From contig CP070695.1 in NCBI GenBank assembly GCA_020353515.1, positions 1,999,814-2,063,813 of the forward strand: a stretch of DNA of 64,000 nt, read 5' to 3'. The notes below the pieces were generated by a model. It made no database searches. It saw only the letters and a list, made by a program, of their open reading frames with translations, and had not been told where the DNA came from. Below are positions 25,574 through 34,395 of this stretch, in pieces. The position numbers and the translations under genes are program-made. Position 1 is the stretch's first letter; each line of letters opens with the position of its first letter. This stretch comes from Candidatus Heimdallarchaeota archaeon. Its GTDB lineage: Archaea; Asgardarchaeota; Heimdallarchaeia; Hodarchaeales; Hodarchaeaceae.

Positions 25574-26677
25574 ATGAGAAAGTTTAGTATTAGTGAGATT
25601 GAAGACAGTTATCTTAATTTCTTCACTCCAGCGGTTCTTATAGCAGCAGGAATATTTCTTCTCTATTTATTTAACTGGCCACTATCTTTTCTCCATGTTA
25701 TTTTGAGCGAATCAGATGTAAATATCGATTTTATTTTACTGGACGCGATTATCGCCAATCTTACAGGGATTGGAATCTGTTTTGTTACTTATTTCATATT
25801 CATTCCCCGTTTAAAAGTCCAAGACGCAAAATATGAAGATCTAAATACCAATAGTTTAGCAATAGTATGTGGGGTATTTCTTGTTATCCTCTGTTTAAGA
25901 ATCATAATTACTTTTACATTTGAAACTTTGGGTAGTACCATTTATTTAGTTCGTCCTTGGTTTCTATATTCATATAATCTCCTATTAGATCCCGTTATTC
26001 GTGTATTATTCCTATCTTATCAGTTTATCATAGTTCCCATCTATGCTGAGCTACTTTATCGAAGAACAATCATTCCATTGCTAGAAGATCGTGGTTTATC
26101 TCCCCTACTTTCTGTAGTTTTCTCGAGTTTAGGATTTTGTCTGTTATTTTTACCAGAATATATCCAAACTTCAAATTATCCAGGTACATTTTATTGGTTC
26201 ATATCGACGTTTTTATTTGGATTAGCTACAGGATTGATCTATATACTTACTCGCAATATTCTGCTTTCAATTCTATATGCAATAATCTATTACGCCTATC
26301 GTTTTAGTGGAGAGATTGGAAGGTCTCTCCACGATGAACTCTTATTAACAATACATTTTCTTCTTAGCATAATCATCTTAATAGGTGGATTACTTGTAAT
26401 TGTATATGTCATTTGGAATTTATTCCAGAAAAAATCGACAACAATGTGGGTAAACGTTATTCAGACACCCTCAGCGCCAAAAATTACTCGTGGACTGATA
26501 GGGTACTTGGTAATTTCTGTAGTGCTAGTAAGTATTCAAATTATAGTATCTAACCTTGTCAATGAAGTTTTTTCCTCCGACATACTACTGATATTTGCAG
26601 CTAACACACTCTTTTATCTAATTGCTTTTTCTATCCCATTCTGGTTGAGTATAACCTCCGAGTATGCCCAATACTAG
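25574..26677 (+). CDS. CPBP-like membrane protein with degenerate protease motifs
   Basis: A 367-residue integral membrane protein with about nine hydrophobic helices. The segment YAELLYRRTIIPLLEDRG (about 155-172), followed by LLSVVFSSLGFCLLFLP and LLSILYAIIYYAYRF, matches the order of CPBP/CAAX intramembrane proteases. The key residues are reduced: EExxxR is A-E-L-L-Y-R (one Glu lost), the FxxxH His is absent and the final HxxxN has no His. It may therefore be an inactive member that only binds or scaffolds. GGAG lies 7 bases before ATG 25574. It follows an ArsR-like regulator in an apparent operon. Confidence 0.65.
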   Translation: MRKFSISEIEDSYLNFFTPAVLIAAGIFLLYLFNWPLSFLHVILSESDVNIDFILLDAIIANLTGIGICFVTYFIFIPRLKVQDAKYEDLNTNSLAIVCGVFLVILCLRIIITFTFETLGSTIYLVRPWFLYSYNLLLDPVIRVLFLSYQFIIVPIYAELLYRRTIIPLLEDRGLSPLLSVVFSSLGFCLLFLPEYIQTSNYPGTFYWFISTFLFGLATGLIYILTRNILLSILYAIIYYAYRFSGEIGRSLHDELLLTIHFLLSIIILIGGLLVIVYVIWNLFQKKSTTMWVNVIQTPSAPKITRGLIGYLVISVVLVSIQIIVSNLVNEVFSSDILLIFAANTLFYLIAFSIPFWLSITSEYAQY

Positions 26678-26782
26678 ATTTGATAATGTCATTTTTATGA
26701 GAAAAATGTCAATAAATTTAAAATCAACTCTGATAGGGATAGATTATTGATATTTTCATAACTTACTAAATGTCAGAGAGTA

Positions 26783-28465
26783 TTGAAATTGGATCGTAAA
26801 TTGTTAATTATCCCTATTATTATTGGTGTATTAATTTCTGGAGTTTTTCTTCTTATTATTCTTTCTGATCTCTTGACAGAAGAACCAGTCGAAGAAATCA
26901 AAATACCTTCAAAAATAACACGGGGACCCTTCCTTTCAATGGTAACCCAGAATTCCATCTATGTATCGTGGTGGACTGATGAACCAGGAAATAGTACTGT
27001 TCGATACGGAACGGATCTGTTAATGGATGTATCTGTCTTTAATGGCACTGATGTTGAAAAACACGAGATTAAGCTAGATAATTTAATTTTTAATTCGTCT
27101 TATTTCTACCAAGTGCAAACTGCTAATTTTTCGAGTGAGATTTATACTTTCAAAACTGCGCCAGGATTTAGTGTACCTGTGAAATTTATATTCCATGGAG
27201 ACAATCGTGGCGAATTTTATACTACTGAAATCCCGGAGAAATTTAAACAGATCCTAAAGAACATGAACGCTTCACAACCAGATCTCGTGTTTGCAGTGGG
27301 AGATCTAATAGCAAATGATGGTATATATGAAAAGGACTTCAAATTTCTACAAAAACAATGGGATACTTATTTTAAGGTAATTAATAATTACACACACGAA
27401 ATTCCTTGGATATATGCAATTGGTAATCATGATGCTCCCCTAAACCATAATGAGAGCTCATTTACAGATGTAGTTGTACAACCAAAAACTCCCGACAAAC
27501 TAGAACGTTATTTTTCATTTGATTATGGACCAGTTCATTTTATTATATTAGATACAGAACGAAACGGAGGAAATACCTATGAGATAGTAGGAGAACAATG
27601 GAACTGGTTAGTGGAAGACTTATCATCTCCAAGGCAAGCAATACATACACTTATTATAATGCATAAACCTCTAACTTCCCCTTATGTACCTCCTTATTGG
27701 ACTAATCAACGAGGATTGTTTGCTCGTGAGGAAACAGGGGCTCTATTTCAAGAACTCTGTGAAAATTACTCTGTTACTGCGATAATATGTTCTCATGATC
27801 ATATGTATCACCGTGATCAAATAGGTAGTCATAATTTAACTCAAATTGTTACTGCTGGAGCAGGAGCTCCATTATACGTTTCTTATGAAAATTTGGGTGG
27901 TTTTCATCATCATACAGAGCTTGAAATCAACTGGAAAGATATTCAAGTCAAATTAGTCAAAGATAATGGAACAGTAATGGAAGATTTCATGTTAGAAACT
28001 CCTTATGATTTAGATTTTCCCAATAAACCGAAAATCTCTGGGATTACTTTTTCTTCCCTAGATTGTAATACTGGAAATACTATTGATATTGAGGCTACAA
28101 TAGAAGGAATGTCACTGGATGCGAAACTTTACTACAGTTTTGATGGTTTAAATTGGTACAATCAAACACTAACTCCATTGGGTCAAAATTATTCAGGTAG
28201 TATTGAATGTACAGAAGCCACTGAGATTGGACAATTCTACGTTGACATAAAAGATGATACAAATAATAGAACTGTTTCAGATCTCTATTCTTTCATCGTG
28301 GACGGGTCAACTCTTCCAAAAGAAATTGAAACCGCGACTAGTCAATATTTAATCCCTCAAATTCCAGTAGATTCAGGAGAGAAAACCACTTATACAAATT
28401 ATGAAACAAAAATGTATGTAGATTCATTAATATTAATAGAACTCATAATAAAAAGAGGTTATTGA
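26783..28465 (+). CDS. Purple-acid-phosphatase-like metallophosphoesterase, membrane-anchored
   Basis: A 560-residue protein with an N-terminal anchor or signal helix (LLIIPIIIGVLISGVFLLIIL). A fibronectin-like N-terminal domain follows (about 40-120: SIYVSWWTDEPGNSTVRYG), as in plant-type purple acid phosphatases. The catalytic domain (about 125-400) has HGDNRGE, AVGDLIAND, IGNHDAP, IMHKPLT and CSHDHMYHRD, a full two-metal site. A beta domain (about 410-520) and a short tail follow. It should act outside the cell on phosphate esters. The start is TTG 26783; the ATG 14 bases before it is in another frame. No second anchor is seen at the C-terminus. Confidence 0.85.
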   Translation: MKLDRKLLIIPIIIGVLISGVFLLIILSDLLTEEPVEEIKIPSKITRGPFLSMVTQNSIYVSWWTDEPGNSTVRYGTDLLMDVSVFNGTDVEKHEIKLDNLIFNSSYFYQVQTANFSSEIYTFKTAPGFSVPVKFIFHGDNRGEFYTTEIPEKFKQILKNMNASQPDLVFAVGDLIANDGIYEKDFKFLQKQWDTYFKVINNYTHEIPWIYAIGNHDAPLNHNESSFTDVVVQPKTPDKLERYFSFDYGPVHFIILDTERNGGNTYEIVGEQWNWLVEDLSSPRQAIHTLIIMHKPLTSPYVPPYWTNQRGLFAREETGALFQELCENYSVTAIICSHDHMYHRDQIGSHNLTQIVTAGAGAPLYVSYENLGGFHHHTELEINWKDIQVKLVKDNGTVMEDFMLETPYDLDFPNKPKISGITFSSLDCNTGNTIDIEATIEGMSLDAKLYYSFDGLNWYNQTLTPLGQNYSGSIECTEATEIGQFYVDIKDDTNNRTVSDLYSFIVDGSTLPKEIETATSQYLIPQIPVDSGEKTTYTNYETKMYVDSLILIELIIKRGY

Positions 28466-28484
28466 AAAAAAGGAAGGAAAGGAT

Positions 28485-29417
28485 TCATTCATCTAATCCG
28501 AATCCAATTCCTGTGACTACTTTATTGGGATTATATTCTTCTAAGATCGTAGAGAATTCAGTGTCTCGGTCACCAATAAAGACACCAAGTGGTTTCTCAG
28601 TTCCATAATTATTTGAAACACATACTTTCGCGATATCATGGATCAAGGGTTTGTAGGCTTGTTCATTTTCAGCTCGAAATGCGTGAAAGCGGAGAATAAG
28701 TCGTTCTTCATCATCTCCAGGAGCTTTAAAGACAAGTGGGGCTGAAGCCATAACTAGAGTATCATCTTTAAATACTAGGACTGCTTTATTACCTTTTTCC
28801 TCGCCATCTTTTAGTACTCGATCTTTAAAGTAATCTATGATGTCTTTATCAGATCCAAACTGACCAACATATCGTCCATCTGCCTTGATCAGATCAACAA
28901 GTAAATCCACATCACCAGGAGTAGCTAATCGAGTTGAAAACTCTTTTCCAGTATATTCTGACTTATTTACTTCATTTACATCAATTTCATACCGATATCC
29001 TCTAGTTTTTTCAACCAATCCTTTTCCTTTGAAGAAATCCACAATATTCTTGTCGTCGACAGAGGCATTCATTCGGATAGCATATTTTTTTGCTAGTTCT
29101 CGTTTCTTAATATAATCCAACATTTCGTCAAATAATTTATCCTGTACTTCCTGCGGGCAGTTTGTAAGAGCCCATGGATACCCTAAATGTGTTTCCTCTA
29201 CAGTTTCATAATCTCGTGCTTGAATATATGCTAGTATGTTTCCTTCCTCATCAAGAGCATATTTCACGGTTTTGGGATCAATTTTTTCACGTTCATAACG
29301 TTCAACGATTTGTTGAGCTGTCACAGGTTGAGAGCGAGGATTATTTTCATTGTAGACTTTAGCTTGAAGCTCTTCAAGGTTCTTCTTTGGTTCCCAATTA
29401 CGGTAAACTACTTTCAT
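28485..29417 (-). CDS. Tandem GNAT acetyltransferase-like protein
   Basis: A 310-residue cytoplasmic protein with two GNAT-like halves. The N-terminal half (about 45-150) has NILAYIQARDY and the acetyl-CoA region ending DFFKGKGLVEKTRGYRYEID, close to the GF-Y pattern of GNATs. The C-terminal half (about 160-310) begins TRLATPGDVDLLVDLIKAD and has VLVFKDDTLVMASAPLVFK, ending GIGFGLDE. The acceptor is unknown. GGAG lies 9 bases before ATG 29417. It converges with the phosphatase gene, the two ends being 20 bp apart. Which half is catalytic cannot be decided here. Confidence 0.7.
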   Translation of the reverse strand: MKVVYRNWEPKKNLEELQAKVYNENNPRSQPVTAQQIVERYEREKIDPKTVKYALDEEGNILAYIQARDYETVEETHLGYPWALTNCPQEVQDKLFDEMLDYIKKRELAKKYAIRMNASVDDKNIVDFFKGKGLVEKTRGYRYEIDVNEVNKSEYTGKEFSTRLATPGDVDLLVDLIKADGRYVGQFGSDKDIIDYFKDRVLKDGEEKGNKAVLVFKDDTLVMASAPLVFKAPGDDEERLILRFHAFRAENEQAYKPLIHDIAKVCVSNNYGTEKPLGVFIGDRDTEFSTILEEYNPNKVVTGIGFGLDE

Positions 29418-29603
29418 TACTGATCACTCCGTTAGAATTAACCTAAGAAACTTTTAATGTTTCTCATTTTTCCGAGAATATGATCTCATACAGTTAAGAA
29501 CTATTAATAAGTTATTATCTAGGCAAAATTGGCTGCGACATTAATTTAACTAGGATAGCAAAAATTAATTCTCAGACAAAATATCAGGAAATCGTGGGTA
29601 AAA

Positions 29604-30248
29604 ATGGATGACAATCTACACCAAGACGCGATAACATATTCTCAACCATTATTGAAAGAAGTAACTGATGATGAAATAATTCAGCTCTTTAAAGAAAAAA
29701 ATCTGTCCCATGTCATTGAATTTTTACGAACTCACAAAGGACCTATGACTGTCACAGATTTAGAAGAGGCATTCAAGAATGTTGGTGAAGAAAAGTCTGA
29801 TAAGAGCATTTATCGGTATCTCAAGAAACTTGAGGAAGCAGGATTAGTTATACAGGCTGGTAAAAGAGTCTTTCCGTCTGAGAAGAAAATTAAGACTCAA
29901 ACTCTTTATATACGGTCAGCTAAGGTATTTTATATTGTTAAACCCGAGGAGGAGGAAGCTTGTCCAGAAGAACTGAAGATGATTGAAGCTATTGGGATTT
30001 CGATTGGAAAACATATGAATTTAAAATTATCATCCTTGGATTGTTTAGAAAAATTCCTGAAAAGATTCAAAACACAATATTCCTCTTACCCCAGAGACAT
30101 AATTAAGAATGCAGAAGAAGAAATTACTGAATTGTTAGAAGATCTGGATTTCGAGTATTCTAAGAGCTTAATCGAAACAATAAGCTTGTTAGCCCTCTTA
30201 AATGATAAAATTGAGTGGCAAAAAGACCTTATCAAATGCTTTGAATGA
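29604..30248 (+). CDS. Winged-helix transcription regulator
   Basis: A 214-residue regulator. The DNA-binding part lies at about 25-105: HVIEFLRTHKGPMTVTDLE, the recognition helix KSIYRYLKKLEEAGLV and a wing AGKRVFPSEKK. The C-terminal half is helical with YIRSAKVFYIV and acidic segments, and could be a dimerisation or sensor domain. It sits in front of rpiA with about 100 bp between, and is probably transcribed separately. No ligand site can be named. Confidence 0.7.
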   Translation: MDDNLHQDAITYSQPLLKEVTDDEIIQLFKEKNLSHVIEFLRTHKGPMTVTDLEEAFKNVGEEKSDKSIYRYLKKLEEAGLVIQAGKRVFPSEKKIKTQTLYIRSAKVFYIVKPEEEEACPEELKMIEAIGISIGKHMNLKLSSLDCLEKFLKRFKTQYSSYPRDIIKNAEEEITELLEDLDFEYSKSLIETISLLALLNDKIEWQKDLIKCFE

Positions 30249-30351
30249 TCATTATAATAAATTACATTATCTTCCTCCTCATTATCATTTCGGATACAAG
30301 GAAGACTCAGAATAGTATGAAACAGATTAGCTTCGGAATGAGGATTATTTG

Positions 30352-31068
30352 ATGAAACCTAATTCATTGGAATTATGTAAGAAAGCCGCAGCAGAGAAAG
30401 CTGTTGAAGAAAACATCACAGAAAATATGGTCATAGGTGTAGGTAGTGGTTCTACCGTTATCTATGCTGTAAAAAAGATTGCAGAGATGGATAAATCTCA
30501 CAATCTGAAAGTAAAATGTATTCCCACTTCTTTTCAGTCTTCTCAGTTAATTATTGAAAATGAGTTGAAATTAGCATCATTAGATCAATATCCATTACTT
30601 GATCTTACTATCGATGGTGCTGACGAAATAGATGAAGATCTGAATTTAATTAAAGGCGGTGGGGGGTGTTTAGTTCAGGAGAAAATTCTTGCTTCAAATT
30701 CTAAAGCGCTAATAATAATTGCTGATTATCGAAAAAAATCAGAATTTCTCGGAGAGAATTGGAAAACAGGTATCCCAATTGAGATCATTCCTCTAGCATA
30801 TGTACCATTAATGAAAAAAATGGAAAAACTCGGTGGAAAGCCTCAACTTCGGATGGCAAAAGCTAAAGCGGGGCCTGTGATAACTGATAACGGTAATTTC
30901 ATTATAGATGTTGATTTTGGCATTCTTAAGAATCCTCTCAAACTCAACAATAAATTAAACACGATTCCTGGCGTTGTAGACACAGGATTATTTATTGGAA
31001 TGGTTTCTAAAGCATTTATAGGACAAAAGGACGGGAGTACATTAGTTTTAGAGGGGAAAAATCTATAA
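30352..31068 (+). CDS. rpiA: Ribose-5-phosphate isomerase A
   Basis: RpiA interconverts ribose 5-phosphate and ribulose 5-phosphate, and here would feed nucleotide synthesis and take up pentose from nucleoside phosphorolysis. The family motifs are all present: GVGSGSTVIYAV (phosphate loop), PTSFQSSQL, LTIDGADEIDEDLNLIKGGG with the catalytic acid, and LVQEKILASNSK with the catalytic Lys. About 238 residues is the normal length. GAGG lies 8 bases before ATG 30352 (a TTG directly before is less likely). The end GMVSKAFIGQKDG matches archaeal RpiA. Confidence 0.95.
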   Translation: MKPNSLELCKKAAAEKAVEENITENMVIGVGSGSTVIYAVKKIAEMDKSHNLKVKCIPTSFQSSQLIIENELKLASLDQYPLLDLTIDGADEIDEDLNLIKGGGGCLVQEKILASNSKALIIIADYRKKSEFLGENWKTGIPIEIIPLAYVPLMKKMEKLGGKPQLRMAKAKAGPVITDNGNFIIDVDFGILKNPLKLNNKLNTIPGVVDTGLFIGMVSKAFIGQKDGSTLVLEGKNL

Positions 31069-31115
31069 TTAAAGCTATTTAGAGCTTAATTATAGAAACA
31101 GAAGGAAGCCTTAAG

Positions 31116-31943
31116 TTGGTAATTACATCTGATCTCAGAAATACTGTTGTTACTGATACGATACATTCTCCTAACCTAGAAGATTCTATTAAACAAGCGT
31201 TGGAACCTCTTGGTGGTCTGAAGAGTTTCATTTCAAGGGATGATTCAATCCTTGTGAAGCCAAATTTTAATACAGGAGATCCCTTTCCAGCGAGTACAGA
31301 TCCAGAATTTTTAGAAATTATGTTACGATTACTCCTTAGACACACACAAAATGTAGAAATTGTCGAATCGTCAACGCTTCGGGCAAAAACAAGAGAAATA
31401 ATTGAAAGCAAGGTGGGTGAGGTGTTAAAAGAGTTAGATATACCAATAATCACAGAACAAGACTTTAAATTTACGTGGGTTGATCTCAAGTCTAAGGGAG
31501 CAAAATATCTGAAATCTGTCAAACTTCCCAAACGAATTCTTGATCCACAGAAGAAATTAATCCTTTTACCTTGTTTAAAAACTCATTTTATTGCCCAATA
31601 CACAGGAGCAATAAAACTAGGTGTCGGATTCATGGAAAGAAAACAACGTGTGAGGATGCATATGAGCTGGCGTGTTCCTGCTAAAGTTGCTGAATTAAAC
31701 CTAGGTTTCAAACCTGAATTAGTTATCATGGATGCCCGTAAGATATTTGTTACGCAAGGACCAGCTTCTGGAAAAGAAGAATCTCCTATGAAAATACTGG
31801 CTGGAACTAATCGCGTATCCATTGATATTAAGGGGATTAAAATTATCCAATCGTATCATGAGAAAAATAAATTAGAGGGAAGAGATCCATTAGATGTTGG
31901 GACAATTAAACGAGCTTTAGAGCTAGGGATAGATGAATCCTGA
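31116..31943 (+). CDS. DUF362 domain protein
   Basis: A 275-residue protein of the DUF362 family. Typical segments are ILVKPNFNTGDPFPAST, LLPCLKTHFIAQYTGAIKLG (family LPKLKTH...TGAvKN) and VIMDARKIFVTQGPASG (family DG...GPxxG). DUF362 proteins often occur with ferredoxin domains; here no Cys cluster is present. The function is not established. The start is TTG 31116 with AAGGA about 10 bases before it; the gene begins 47 bp after rpiA and may share its transcript. Confidence 0.8.
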   Translation: MVITSDLRNTVVTDTIHSPNLEDSIKQALEPLGGLKSFISRDDSILVKPNFNTGDPFPASTDPEFLEIMLRLLLRHTQNVEIVESSTLRAKTREIIESKVGEVLKELDIPIITEQDFKFTWVDLKSKGAKYLKSVKLPKRILDPQKKLILLPCLKTHFIAQYTGAIKLGVGFMERKQRVRMHMSWRVPAKVAELNLGFKPELVIMDARKIFVTQGPASGKEESPMKILAGTNRVSIDIKGIKIIQSYHEKNKLEGRDPLDVGTIKRALELGIDES

Positions 31944-32188
31944 ATTTTAACTATTATTTGATACAAAAAATTAGATGAAATATACCAGAAATAATACTCT
32001 GGATATAAACAGTCACATTAAGCTTGTACTTGTCAAGTATACCAGCCAAAATTGTAAAAAATTTCAAGTTTCAATGGAGGCTTAAGTTTTGGAGTCTAAA
32101 GAAATTACAATGTTATTAATTTCATTATATCTTGTATTATAGTCATCTTAACGATAAATGCTTTATTCTGTCTTTATGTTTTCCACTC
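31944..32188. other. Gene-free interval before the PHP gene
   Basis: AT-rich sequence with a TATA-like CATTATATCT about 65 bp before ATG 32189. A 36-codon frame begins near 31974 without a ribosome site and is not annotated. Nothing else is seen. Confidence 0.35.
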
Positions 32189-33019
32189 ATGAAATTATGG
32201 GACTATCATACGCATACATCTCTTTGCAATCATGCTACTGGAACCATCGAAGACTACGTTAAAGCAGCTGTTGAGGTTAAGTTGGCTGAGGTCGGAATCA
32301 GTGATCATTTCCCTATGGATTTACTACCAGAGCACTTTCATATTTATGCAATGACATTAAACGATTTTCCGAATTATATCGATGAAATCAAGCGATTGAA
32401 ATTGAAGTATAACCAAATCCAAATCAGAATTTCATCTGAAGTTGATTACTTTCCGGAGGTTTTTGATGGTTATAAGAAACTTTTAACACCATACTTAGAT
32501 GATTTTGACTATATCATTGGATCTATCCATGCTATTCCATGGAAAAATCATGATGCAATACCTGTTGATGAATTACAAGCTGTCCCTCTGATAAGAGAGT
32601 TAGGAGTAGACCAGTTTTACTTAGAATATTATAATAATCTCTTAAGGATGGTGAAGACGAACTTCTACGATGTCGTTGGACATTTGGATCTTCCTAAGAA
32701 ATATGGTTTAGTTCCTTATGATACTGATAGAATCTGGCAGAAAGTTCTACAGTTATTAGACCAGATTGAAAGTAACGATTTAACAGTTGAAATTAATACT
32801 TCAGGATTGAAAAAGAGAATAAAACAGGAATATCCTAGCGAGGATATTATTAAAGAATTAATTACGCGAAAGATTCCAATTACTCTGGGATCGGATGCTC
32901 ATTCTCCGCAAGCTATTGGATTTAGATTTGAAGAGCTCATTACTAAAACTAAGAAATGGGGATTAACTGAAATATGTCAATATTCTAAAAGAGAGAGAAG
33001 CTTAGTCCCACTGAAGTAA
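32189..33019 (+). CDS. PHP-domain phosphatase (histidinol-phosphatase-like)
   Basis: About 276 residues in the HisK-type PHP family. Metal ligands are clear: DYHTHTSLCNHA at the very start, GISDHFPM, SEVDYFPE, IGSIHAIP, VGHLDLPKKYG and LGSDAHSP. The HxH lies at residues 5-7 if translation starts at ATG 32189, as expected for the family; an open frame continues upstream to 32132 but adds residues of no match. It dephosphorylates histidinol phosphate or another sugar phosphate. No other histidine genes are near, so the substrate remains open. Confidence 0.85.
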   Translation: MKLWDYHTHTSLCNHATGTIEDYVKAAVEVKLAEVGISDHFPMDLLPEHFHIYAMTLNDFPNYIDEIKRLKLKYNQIQIRISSEVDYFPEVFDGYKKLLTPYLDDFDYIIGSIHAIPWKNHDAIPVDELQAVPLIRELGVDQFYLEYYNNLLRMVKTNFYDVVGHLDLPKKYGLVPYDTDRIWQKVLQLLDQIESNDLTVEINTSGLKKRIKQEYPSEDIIKELITRKIPITLGSDAHSPQAIGFRFEELITKTKKWGLTEICQYSKRERSLVPLK

Positions 33020-33037
33020 ATGGATGAGTTAGAAAAT

Positions 33038-33184
33038 TTAGGAAATTTCTGGTGTTGTTGCTAATGAGACTGTTTTTTGATGATGAGGATCTAAATCTGA
33101 GCTTATTCTTATGATTACTGGCCCGTGATAGTTCAGATATCTGATCAAACCGTTTAAATCAGGATTAGAAGAATTCATATTCAT
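33038..33184 (-). CDS. Possible 48-residue small protein
   Basis: A short frame in an otherwise gene-free interval (33020-33364). AAAAGGAG lies about 9 bases before ATG 33184. The product has NPDLNGLIRYLNYHGPVII then RISSDL, a helix followed by a strand, and a polar end. I do not recognise it. It could be a true small gene or chance; codon use looks like the neighbours. The rest of the interval holds only AT-rich sequence. Confidence 0.3.
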   Translation of the reverse strand: MNMNSSNPDLNGLIRYLNYHGPVIIRISSDLDPHHQKTVSLATTPEIS

Positions 33185-33364
33185 CCTTATTTACTCCTTT
33201 TGGACTTTCATCAAATAGTCCGTTTTAAACTCGTACAAGGAGTGCTTTTAAGGACAGGGGGTGTTTTATCAAAGTAAAATTCAGGTTATTCGATCGAATT
33301 CTCCTCTAAATTTATGTATTCAAATTATTAATCCGACAAATTTAATGTGAAGAGCTTCTTCAGA

Positions 33365-34261
33365 TTATTGACTTAATTGGATTGTTGATTCAATTATATT
33401 GTAGTTTGTACGTAAATATTTCGTTATTCCTGACATGAGTTGTTTGTGATCCTTATCTGACATAGGATTATTTACTTTCATGTGAGCAGAAAATACTAAC
33501 ATTTCAGGAGTGATTGTCCAAAAGTGAACATTGTAGAGATTTTTAATTTCTGGAAATTGGTCTCTTAACTCCTTAGTAACTATCTCAATATTTAATCCTT
33601 TAGGGGTCATTTCCAATAAAATTCTTGTACTATCCTTCAGAATTCCAAAAGCCCATATTGCAATAATCAAAGAGATGAATAAACTAACGAGCGGATCAAT
33701 AAAAGTCCATCTTGTAAAATATATAACAATAGCAGCAAACACAATCCCAATTGATGATGCAGTGTCTCCAATGATATGATAGAATAGGCCTTTTATATTC
33801 AAATCTTTTTTAATACTTCCTTGCAGAATAAAAATGCTTAATAAATTGACTCCAAGACCAACAAGTGCAACAACTAACATTTCAAAGGCTAGAATTTCTA
33901 ATGGATGGATAATTCTTAATATGGCTTCATAAATCAATGTAATGACTATTAAAAGAAGAAATAGACCATTAACAAATGCCGCTAAAATTTCAGCACGGTA
34001 CAACCCAAAGGTTCTGTGATGACAGGGAGGTTTTCGTGCAATTATTATTGCGATTAAGCTGACTGCAATGGCAAAACTATGCGTGAACATATGTCCAGCA
34101 TCACTAATTAGTGCAATACTATTTGTAATTAAACCTCCAATCACTTCAACAATCATAACGGTCGCAGTAATTAGTAAAGATAGCAATAGTCTTTTCTTTT
34201 CCACGGTTCGATACTCAAATAGATGATCAGAGAAGGGGTTATCAGTTTTGTGATGATCCAT
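33365..34261 (-). CDS. CDF cation efflux protein (CzcD/ZitB type)
   Basis: A 298-residue cation diffusion facilitator that exports Zn or a similar metal against protons. Six membrane helices lie between about residues 20 and 215, followed by the cytoplasmic ferredoxin-like domain (about 220-298). The TM2 site reads SDAGHMFTH, where the usual form is DAGHMLTD, so the second Asp is a His. The TM5 site is GDTASS, with HIIGD just before it. The helix 2-3 loop has CHHRTFGLYRAEIL. The substitution may change metal choice. It is monocistronic, divergent from the PLP enzyme gene. Confidence 0.9.
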   Translation of the reverse strand: MDHHKTDNPFSDHLFEYRTVEKKRLLLSLLITATVMIVEVIGGLITNSIALISDAGHMFTHSFAIAVSLIAIIIARKPPCHHRTFGLYRAEILAAFVNGLFLLLIVITLIYEAILRIIHPLEILAFEMLVVALVGLGVNLLSIFILQGSIKKDLNIKGLFYHIIGDTASSIGIVFAAIVIYFTRWTFIDPLVSLFISLIIAIWAFGILKDSTRILLEMTPKGLNIEIVTKELRDQFPEIKNLYNVHFWTITPEMLVFSAHMKVNNPMSDKDHKQLMSGITKYLRTNYNIIESTIQLSQ

Positions 34262-34395
34262 GATGAAATCTTTACCAATAGCTGAATCTAATCATTTTAC
34301 ACCTTTCTCATAGAGAATTAAAAAGAAAATCACCTCGAAAATCAAATCATCTCTTGGAATAATTGATTTAAGAGAAAAGATGGTTACTCCTAATT

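Noticed and set aside
31974..32084. 36-codon ORF before the PHP gene
   Set aside because: No ribosome site and no recognisable features; likely chance.
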